Shown one piece after another: positions 1 through 4,554 of a stretch of 7,325 bases of DNA (position 1 is the first letter of the stretch; the number at the start of each line of letters is the position of its first letter). The notes beneath the pieces were generated by a model, which saw only the letters and a program-made list of their open reading frames with translations, had not been told where the DNA came from and searched no databases. The stretch lies in assembly GCA_003135575.1 (NCBI GenBank), contig PLCG01000033.1, forward strand, positions 8,209 through 15,533, written 5' to 3'. The translations under genes were made by a program, and so were the position numbers. The stretch is from Nitrososphaerota archaeon (lineage in GTDB: Archaea > Thermoproteota > Nitrososphaeria > Nitrososphaerales > Gagatemarchaeaceae).

Positions 1-714
1 GGCGTGCTCAACGGGTCGACGCCCTCCGAGAGGTGGATCGACTCGACCAACTCGTCGAAGTCGGCAATCGCCATTCCGAACTTGACGCTGTCGGCGATCT
101 ACACGCACCAGTATTACGCCGACCTGGGGGTGAACGACCCGAGGGGCGGCTCGGTCTCTCCGGCATCTGGCTGGCTCCAGGCCGGAACCAGCCTGCACGC
201 CACGGAGCTCTCCAATCCACAGTGGCAGTTCCAGAGGTGGACCGGCTCGGGCGTGGGAGCATACTCGGGGAGCAGCCCGACCATCGACGTCGCGGTGATG
301 GGGCCGTTGACTGAGAAGGCCGCGTTCTACGTCCAGCTCGCGATCGAGGCAGACCGAGGGACAAGCATCACCTACTCATATGGGTCTGAGACGGGGGGCG
401 TCCAGGCCGGGACCACCAAGACCATCTACGTGCCTCCTTCCTCGAACGTGACCTTGCGCGCGAGCCCCTCCATATTCGTCTACTCGTTCGCCTCTTGGGA
501 AGGGAACGGGATCTTGAGCGACTCCAAACCCCTCTTGTCGCTGGCCGTCGACTCGCCGACCGCGGTGATCGGGACCTCGGCCTACAACTTTCCGGTGATT
601 CTGATTGGTGCGGTGGCAATCCTTGTCGTCGTCCTCGCCGGCTCCGTCTGGATCCGCGGACGGGGAGGGAGAAATAATCTCACGGCCTTCAGCCCAAGCA
701 CCACGTCGACTTAG
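1..714 (+). CDS. C-terminal part of a surface protein with InlB-like repeats and a C-terminal membrane anchor (5' partial)
   Basis: The reading frame is open from the first base, so the gene probably begins upstream and only about the last 237 residues are visible. Counting from the GTG at base 4, residues about 36-112 form one module with the pattern GGSVSP...G...A......FQRWTG. Residues about 112-190 form a second, more diverged copy (V.L.ASP...YSFASWEGNG). This pattern is typical of divergent InlB B-repeat domains, small beta-rich extracellular modules. A hydrophobic helix follows at about 196-216 (FPVILIGAVAILVVVLAGSV), then a basic RGRGGR stop-transfer and a short Ser/Thr-rich tail. The polarity is therefore outside-facing repeats, one membrane span and a cytoplasmic tail. 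A role as a surface-anchored adhesive or structural protein is inferred from architecture; the ligand is unknown. The gene ends convergently, 21 bases from the Lrp-type gene. Confidence 0.75.
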   Translation, partial: GVLNGSTPSERWIDSTNSSKSAIAIPNLTLSAIYTHQYYADLGVNDPRGGSVSPASGWLQAGTSLHATELSNPQWQFQRWTGSGVGAYSGSSPTIDVAVMGPLTEKAAFYVQLAIEADRGTSITYSYGSETGGVQAGTTKTIYVPPSSNVTLRASPSIFVYSFASWEGNGILSDSKPLLSLAVDSPTAVIGTSAYNFPVILIGAVAILVVVLAGSVWIRGRGGRNNLTAFSPSTTST

Positions 715-735
715 CCTGACAACAAGCGCGTGACG

Positions 736-975
736 CTACGGGTACCTTTCCCCGATTATCGTGTTCGTGCTGGTAACGGTCTCTATCTTCCGGATCTCCG
801 AGTTCACTAGGTCGTTGAGCTCAGCCATCGTCTCCGCCTCCACGATCGCCACGATGTCGTAGACCGCGTAGACCTCGTAGACTTCCTTGACGCCCTTCAT
901 CGTCCTCAGCTTGGCGACGACGTCCCTGTCGGTCCCGACTTTCACGTTCATCATGATGAATGCAAGCTCGGACAT
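736..975 (-). CDS. Stand-alone Lrp/AsnC ligand-binding (RAM) domain protein
   Basis: This 79-residue protein matches the whole C-terminal effector-binding domain of Lrp/AsnC regulators (RAM, AsnC_trans_reg family) and has no DNA-binding helix-turn-helix. The beta-alpha-beta-beta-alpha-beta fold is readable: strand ELAFIMMNVKVG (3-14), helix RDVVAKLRTMKGV (17-29), strands EVYEVYAVYDIVAIVEAE (31-48), helix MAELNDLVNSEIRKI (50-64), and a last strand VTSTNTIIG (67-75). In this family such domains form dimers or octamers and bind amino acids or related metabolites at subunit interfaces. Stand-alone copies are common in archaea and may act as sensors or as partners of full-length Lrp proteins. The ATG start is supported by a weak AAGGTC Shine-Dalgarno-like site 7 bases upstream (983-988) and by a TATA box further up. 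The specific ligand cannot be read from the sequence. Confidence 0.9.
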   Translation of the reverse strand: MSELAFIMMNVKVGTDRDVVAKLRTMKGVKEVYEVYAVYDIVAIVEAETMAELNDLVNSEIRKIETVTSTNTIIGERYP

Positions 976-982
976 GGAAGAC

Positions 983-1001
983 GACCTTCGTCGCCAAGGT
1001 C
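983..1001. promoter_or_regulatory. Short inverted repeat next to the Lrp-type gene start
   Basis: GACCTT at 983-988 and AAGGTC at 996-1001 are perfect inverted arms separated by 7 bases. The repeat covers the predicted transcription start and the weak Shine-Dalgarno-like AAGGTC of the minus-strand gene. It could be a second operator or chance; a 6-base arm is weak evidence. Confidence 0.25.
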
Positions 1002-1003
1002 CG

Positions 1004-1018
1004 GGGATATTAAATCCC
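1004..1018 (-). promoter_or_regulatory. TATA box of the Lrp-type gene inside a 15-base near-palindrome
   Basis: The sequence GGGATATTAAATCCC pairs with itself at every position except one A/A mismatch beside the centre. Its A/T core, read on the minus strand as TTTAATAT, lies about 36 bases before the ATG at 975. That places a transcription start near 985 and leaves a leader of about 10 bases. Because the core is nearly symmetrical it could also serve the divergent gene at 1113. GGGAT/ATCCC arms around a TATA box suggest an operator, but no regulator has been identified. Confidence 0.5.
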
Positions 1019-1112
1019 TCATCGGACTTAAGAACGGCTACGGAACTTCCCAGCAGCGAAGGCGAGCGATTCGAAAAGGAGACGAAGGAGCCGCAACAGA
1101 TTCTGGCTCGTC

Positions 1113-1547
1113 ATGGCGGTCGTGCTCGTGGCGACAGCCTCGCTCATCGGGCTGGGATACTACGGGACCGCGTTGGGCGTCCCTGGCCTCTCCCACCTCC
1201 TATTCGCCACGCCCGCCAACTCTGCTAGCATCTCGAACATCACGCTGACAAGCTTCCCCGATATCCAGGACGGCTTTGGGGGTGTCACCGTCTCCGCGGA
1301 CGTCACAGACCAGGGGACGGCGAAGGTCCAGAACACGACCATGTGGCTCAATGACTACCTGGTGGGAAGCTGCAACACCATCGTCCAGCCCCAGCACCAT
1401 GCGATCTGCAAGATCGGGAAGGACGTCCCCTGCGCCAGCCTGGGCAGTGCGCCACCCTACGCGATCAAGGTGATCGTGGCGTTCCAGGACGGCAAGACGT
1501 ACTCGACCGCCGGCCAGGTCACCAGCACGATAATCTCCTCGTGCTGA
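1113..1547 (+). CDS. Unrecognised small secreted or membrane-tethered protein with four cysteines
   Basis: I do not recognise this 144-residue protein as a named family. Residues 2-21 are strongly hydrophobic and form a membrane helix or signal sequence. Residues about 38-140 look like a beta-sandwich: ASISNITLTSF, GGVTVSADVTDQGTAKV, NTTMWLNDYLVG, YAIKVIVAFQDGKTY. This resembles the outer domain of small archaeal surface or pilin-like proteins. Cysteines at 87, 99, 107 and 144 could form two disulfides outside the cell. The start is uncertain. ATG 1113 is the only standard start codon in this frame after the stop at 1029-1031, yet it has no nearby Shine-Dalgarno site. The codons just upstream would encode a very basic stretch (KRRRRSRNRFWLV), as expected on the cytoplasmic side of the helix. 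The true N-terminus may lie there, with an unusual start codon or a sequence error. The neighbouring MFS gene follows 95 bases later on the same strand. Confidence 0.65.
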   Translation: MAVVLVATASLIGLGYYGTALGVPGLSHLLFATPANSASISNITLTSFPDIQDGFGGVTVSADVTDQGTAKVQNTTMWLNDYLVGSCNTIVQPQHHAICKIGKDVPCASLGSAPPYAIKVIVAFQDGKTYSTAGQVTSTIISSC

Positions 1548-1581
1548 GGACCCTCTTTCTGCTCTCGAAGACATCGGCATG

Positions 1582-1589
1582 ATTATTAT
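1582..1589 (+). promoter_or_regulatory. Possible TATA box for the MFS gene
   Basis: ATTATTAT stands out in the 95-base GC-rich gap before the transporter. It would place a transcription start near 1610, leaving a leader of about 30 bases that contains a weak GGTG at 1630-1633 as the ribosome contact. Spacing and composition are the only support. Confidence 0.3.
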
Positions 1590-1642
1590 CGCTGCTCGCA
1601 GGGCGAGGAGGATAGACGAAGAGGCGCACGGTGTGAGAACGT

Positions 1643-3094
1643 TTGCAATACAAATGGGTCGTCCTTTCTAACACGACCCTCGGGACGCTGATGGCGTCGC
1701 TCGACACCAACATCGTCCTCATCGCCCTCCCGACCATCGCGAGGGAGCTGAAGGGCACTTCGTTCTTTGACCTCCTCTGGGTCCTCCTCGGCTACCAGCT
1801 CGTCAACGGCTCGTTGCTGGTGAACTTCGGCCGCCTTTCTGACATGTACGGGCGTGTCAGGCTCTACACCTTCGGGTTCGCGCTCTTCACCGCGGCGTCT
1901 GCCCTCTGCAGCCTTGCCCAGACCGGCGAGCAGCTCATCGCCTTCAGGCTCCTGCAGGGGGTCGGCTCCGCGTTCCTCTTCTCCAACAGCGGCGCCATAA
2001 TCACGGACGCGTTCCCCGAGGCGGAGCGGGGCAAGGCCCTCGGGATCAACCAGGTCTCCCTCGTGATCGGCTCTGTGCTCGGGCTCGTCCTGGGCGGGGT
2101 ACTGACCACGGTGGCAGGGTGGCAGTCAATTTTCTACGTCAACATCCCCATCGGCATCTTCGCCAGGGCCTGGTCTCACTACCGCCTGAAGGAGGTCACC
2201 GTGATCAGGAAGGGTCAGAAGATAGACATCCTCGGAAACATCACGTTCGCTGGCGGGCTCGCCACCCTGCTCGCGGCGATCACGCTTGAGCCGGTCTCGG
2301 CCCTGAGCCCCACCGAGTTCGTCCTCCTCCTCGGGCTGGGCGTGTCCTTCTTGGTCGCGTTCGTCCTCACGGAGCGCAGGGTCAAGGAGCCGATGCTCGA
2401 CCTCTCGCTCTTCCGCCTGAGGCTCTTCAACGCCGGCATGGTGGCTAGCTTCCTGAACTCGCTCGCGAGGGGGGCGGTGACACTCGTGCTCACGTTCTAC
2501 CTGCAAGGCCCCTCGATGGGCCTCGACGCGCTCACGGCGGGCATATTCCTCATCCCCCTCTCGCTTTGCCTCGCCTTCGTGGGGCCCGTGAGCGGCTACC
2601 TCTCCGACAAGCACGGTCCGAGGCTCTTCGCCACCTCGGGGCTGGTCGTCATGATGATCGGCTTCCTCATCCTTGCGACATTGGGCAGGACGACCACGTT
2701 CTGGCAGCTCGCGATCCCGCTCGCGCTCGTCGGCGCGGGGATCGGGCTCTTCCAGTCTCCCAACAGGGCGTCCGTGATGAACTCGGTGCCTGCGCGCTCG
2801 AGAGGGATAGCCTCAGGCACGAGCGTGACCGTGCTCGTGGCGGGGATGAGCTTCAGCATCGGCTTGGCGTTCTTCGTGCTGACGTCGTCCGTCCCGATCT
2901 CCGAGCTGCAGAAGATATTCGTGGGAGGCACCGCCCTCGACAACGCGCCTTGGATCGACAGCTTCATCACCTCGATCCACAACGTCTACTACCTGTCGAC
3001 GGTGTTCCTACTGCTTGCTATCATCCCCTCGGCGCTCAGGGGACACCCGCGCGACCGCGGGGGTCAAAATCCGGGCGAACTCGTCCCGGAGTAG
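1643..3094 (+). CDS. MFS transporter, DHA2 (14-helix, EmrB/QacA-type) family
   Basis: This is a proton-driven membrane exporter of drugs or small metabolites. The 483 residues contain about 14 hydrophobic spans, the usual DHA2 size and layout. The first helix carries motif D1 (SLDTNIVLIALPTI, 19-32). Motif A is in the helix 2-3 loop (GRLSDMYGRVR, 63-73), and the helix 4 motif is RLLQGVGSA (102-110). Helix 5 carries a motif-C-like GSVLGLVLGG (143-152), where the usual proline is leucine, followed by the typical GWQSIFYVNIPIG. A second motif-A-like loop, GYLSDKHGPRL, occurs in the C-terminal half. The substrate cannot be deduced. I chose the TTG at 1643 because a stop lies three codons upstream and homologues typically begin just before the KWVVLSNTTLG segment. 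The first ATG, at 1691, would cut into helix 1. It converges with the binding-protein gene across 40 bases. Confidence 0.92.
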   Translation: MQYKWVVLSNTTLGTLMASLDTNIVLIALPTIARELKGTSFFDLLWVLLGYQLVNGSLLVNFGRLSDMYGRVRLYTFGFALFTAASALCSLAQTGEQLIAFRLLQGVGSAFLFSNSGAIITDAFPEAERGKALGINQVSLVIGSVLGLVLGGVLTTVAGWQSIFYVNIPIGIFARAWSHYRLKEVTVIRKGQKIDILGNITFAGGLATLLAAITLEPVSALSPTEFVLLLGLGVSFLVAFVLTERRVKEPMLDLSLFRLRLFNAGMVASFLNSLARGAVTLVLTFYLQGPSMGLDALTAGIFLIPLSLCLAFVGPVSGYLSDKHGPRLFATSGLVVMMIGFLILATLGRTTTFWQLAIPLALVGAGIGLFQSPNRASVMNSVPARSRGIASGTSVTVLVAGMSFSIGLAFFVLTSSVPISELQKIFVGGTALDNAPWIDSFITSIHNVYYLSTVFLLLAIIPSALRGHPRDRGGQNPGELVPE

Positions 3095-3096
3095 CG

Positions 3097-3122
3097 AAAA
3101 ACAGGCCCTTTCTTTCACGGGC
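3097..3122 (-). terminator. Hairpin plus T-run terminator of the solute-binding protein gene
   Basis: Read on the minus strand just after the TAG stop (3137-3135), GCCC (3122-3119) can pair with GGGC (3108-3105) across a 10-base loop. The sequence CTGTTTTT follows (T run at 3101-3097). T runs terminate archaeal transcription and the weak hairpin may assist. On the plus strand the same gap shows a pyrimidine tract, CCCTTTCTTTC (3106-3116), that could end the MFS transcript. Confidence 0.4.
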
Positions 3123-3134
3123 GAAGGGGGGACT

Positions 3135-4412
3135 CTAGCCGCCGAAGAAATTCCTGTAGACCGACGCCCAAAAGTTGGCGTTCGGGAACACGGTCGTGAT
3201 GTCGTTGCCCCAGGCGTTAACTGCAGGGATGCCCGGAGGGACGAGCCCCAAGCTCTGCGCCAAGACAGAGTTGTACGGGGTCCTGCCGCTCGCTGCGGTG
3301 GCAGATTGACCGCTCGGGGAGAGCCACCAGTCTATGAATAGCCGTGCCATCTGCGGATGCTGAGCGTTCGCCGCAATCCCCGCCACCGCCGGGTTCTCCA
3401 GAGTCGGGGTAGGCGTCACGACGGCCACGTTCGCCCCGGGTGTCGCCTTCGCCGTAAGATAGTCGTTGTAGCTCCCAATCCCGATCGGCACTTGCCCCGT
3501 CACCGCGTTGGTCGTCACCGCCCCTCCTGAGCTGGCGATGGTTGGGTTGTTAGCCGCGATGTTCTTCATGAGCTGCGTCCAGCTCGCGTTTCCCATCTGC
3601 GTATAGAGCCAGTAGAAAGTGCTACCCGTCGTCGCGAGGTTAGTGCCAGTCTGGAAGTCTATGTGCCCCTTGTAGATGGGGTTTCCCAGGTCAGCCCAAG
3701 TAGTCGGCACCGGAAGATTGAGCTGGGTCAGCACCTTCGGATTGTAAACGATGTCGGTCGGAGCCTGGAAGACCACCGTCCACGCCCCGTTCTTGTCGTA
3801 GTCCCCCTTGCTGTAATTCAACTGGGGGATAAGGGGGCTGCTGTAATTCTGAATCGCTCCGGCCACGATGTTCGGGTAGTATGGCCCTATCGTGCCTTCG
3901 ACCACGTCGGCCTGCACAGCCTTGGCTTGGTACTCAGATATCGTCTTTGTGCTGAGCTGCGCCGCTGACAGGGCGACGAACTGGATTTTGCCCTGCGCCC
4001 ACGGATAGGCTTGGTAGAAGAGAGGCGCAAAGTCGTTCGTCCAGCTACCTGTGTCCATCGTGGAGTATATCGTAAGGCAGACGTTGTTGGTGACCTTCGC
4101 GCACTCTGCCTGCGCGAGGTTGGCCTGGTTCTGGAGCGTCGACACTATCGTCGTGGACACAGTGGTGGAAGAAGTGACCGTGTTGGTCAAAGTCGCGGTG
4201 TTGGTCAGGGTCGCGGTATTCGTGAGGGTGGCAGTCGTCGTGGCAGTCGTCGTGGCAGTATTGGTGAGAGTCGAAGTGCTGACCAACGTGGTAGTTCCGG
4301 TGGGGCCGCTGGAGGTGCCGATGTAATAGGCTGCGCCACCTGTTATCACCAACAACACAATGACTGCGACCGCGATGACCGCCGTGCTGACCGCCCTTCT
4401 GGGTGGCCTCAA
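3135..4412 (-). CDS. ABC importer solute-binding protein (Fe3+/thiamine/polyamine-like class) with pilin-like N-terminus and Ser/Thr stalk
   Basis: This is the extracellular ligand catcher of an ABC importer. Residues 1-31 form a basic N-terminus and hydrophobic helix (PPRRAVSTAVIAVAVIVLLV). It resembles archaeal pilin-type (class III) signal peptides, with possible cleavage after RRA. Residues 33-92 are an almost pure Thr/Ser stalk made of TNTATL-type repeats. The binding domain runs from about 104 to 425. It starts with a probable Cys104-Cys112 disulfide and has family-1/AfuA-like landmarks: LTIYSTMD (113-120), ADVVEGTIG (169-177), TDIVYNPKVL (219-228), PTTWADLGNPIYKG (236-249), and ARLFIDWWLSPSGQ (356-369). 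The FbpA di-tyrosine site for iron appears to be replaced by GSYNDYL (313-319), so the ligand is open. The TTG start lies 26-27 bases from the TATA box with no Shine-Dalgarno site, indicating a leaderless mRNA. The partner permease gene diverges 142 bases away. Confidence 0.9.
   Translation of the reverse strand: MRPPRRAVSTAVIAVAVIVLLVITGGAAYYIGTSSGPTGTTTLVSTSTLTNTATTTATTTATLTNTATLTNTATLTNTVTSSTTVSTTIVSTLQNQANLAQAECAKVTNNVCLTIYSTMDTGSWTNDFAPLFYQAYPWAQGKIQFVALSAAQLSTKTISEYQAKAVQADVVEGTIGPYYPNIVAGAIQNYSSPLIPQLNYSKGDYDKNGAWTVVFQAPTDIVYNPKVLTQLNLPVPTTWADLGNPIYKGHIDFQTGTNLATTGSTFYWLYTQMGNASWTQLMKNIAANNPTIASSGGAVTTNAVTGQVPIGIGSYNDYLTAKATPGANVAVVTPTPTLENPAVAGIAANAQHPQMARLFIDWWLSPSGQSATAASGRTPYNSVLAQSLGLVPPGIPAVNAWGNDITTVFPNANFWASVYRNFFGG
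4180..4275. repeat. Degenerate 18-base and 12-base tandem repeats encoding the Thr-rich stalk
   Basis: Near-identical 18-base units begin at 4180 and 4198 (GTGTTGGTCARRGTCGCG, where R is A or G). More diverged units begin at 4216 and 4258. Two exact 12-base units GTCGTCGTGGCA lie at 4234-4245 and 4246-4257. All lengths are multiples of three, so copy-number change would lengthen or shorten the stalk of the binding protein without breaking its frame. Confidence 0.8.
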
Positions 4413-4434
4413 ACGCGGCCAAGTCAGCCGACAG

Positions 4435-4442
4435 ATTATATT
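4435..4442 (-). promoter_or_regulatory. TATA box of the solute-binding protein gene (leaderless promoter)
   Basis: AATATAAT on the minus strand is centred about 26-27 bases before the TTG start at 4412. This is the spacing between an archaeal TATA box and its transcription start, so transcription should begin at or within a base or two of the start codon. No Shine-Dalgarno site is present, which fits. Confidence 0.6.
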
Positions 4443-4523
4443 AGCCTAGTGTGAGCGAGATTCTAACAAGGGCTCCACAACAAACGTTCCCGTCTCTCAT
4501 CCTCCGGTGAGGGGGAGTCGTCC

Positions 4524-4530
4524 TTAATTA
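4524..4530 (+). promoter_or_regulatory. TATA box of the ABC permease gene (leaderless promoter)
   Basis: TTAATTA is centred 28 bases before the TTG at 4555, and no Shine-Dalgarno site precedes that codon. The arrangement mirrors the divergent binding-protein promoter. The roughly 80 bases between the two boxes show no convincing operator palindrome. Confidence 0.55.
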
Positions 4531-4554
4531 GCCAAACCCAGGTCTTGCCCTCGC

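Noticed and set aside
887..1228. Plus-strand open frame overlapping the Lrp-type gene and the 144-residue protein
   Set aside because: It crosses a well-supported gene on the other strand, a promoter and another coding frame, and its protein resembles nothing.
2126..2614. Long minus-strand open frame inside the MFS gene
   Set aside because: Its composition (runs of E, R, H, G) is typical of a shadow frame in GC-rich coding DNA, while the opposite strand is a clear membrane transporter.
3095..3134. Small RNA gene in the convergent gap
   Set aside because: The 40-base gap is fully explained by transcription termination signals and has no room for a promoter.
4180..4275. CRISPR-like array
   Set aside because: Units are adjacent without unique spacers, are only 12-18 bases long, and encode a regular Thr-rich peptide in frame.
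4051..4326. Plus-strand open frame rich in valine opposite the binding-protein stalk
   Set aside because: It is the antisense of the Thr-rich repeats (valine codons opposite ACN/GAC codons), with no promoter or recognisable domain.
4490..4515. Possible operator hairpin (CTCA...TGAG) between the divergent transporter promoters
   Set aside because: The arms are only four bases and fall within GC/CT-rich sequence, so they are likely by chance.
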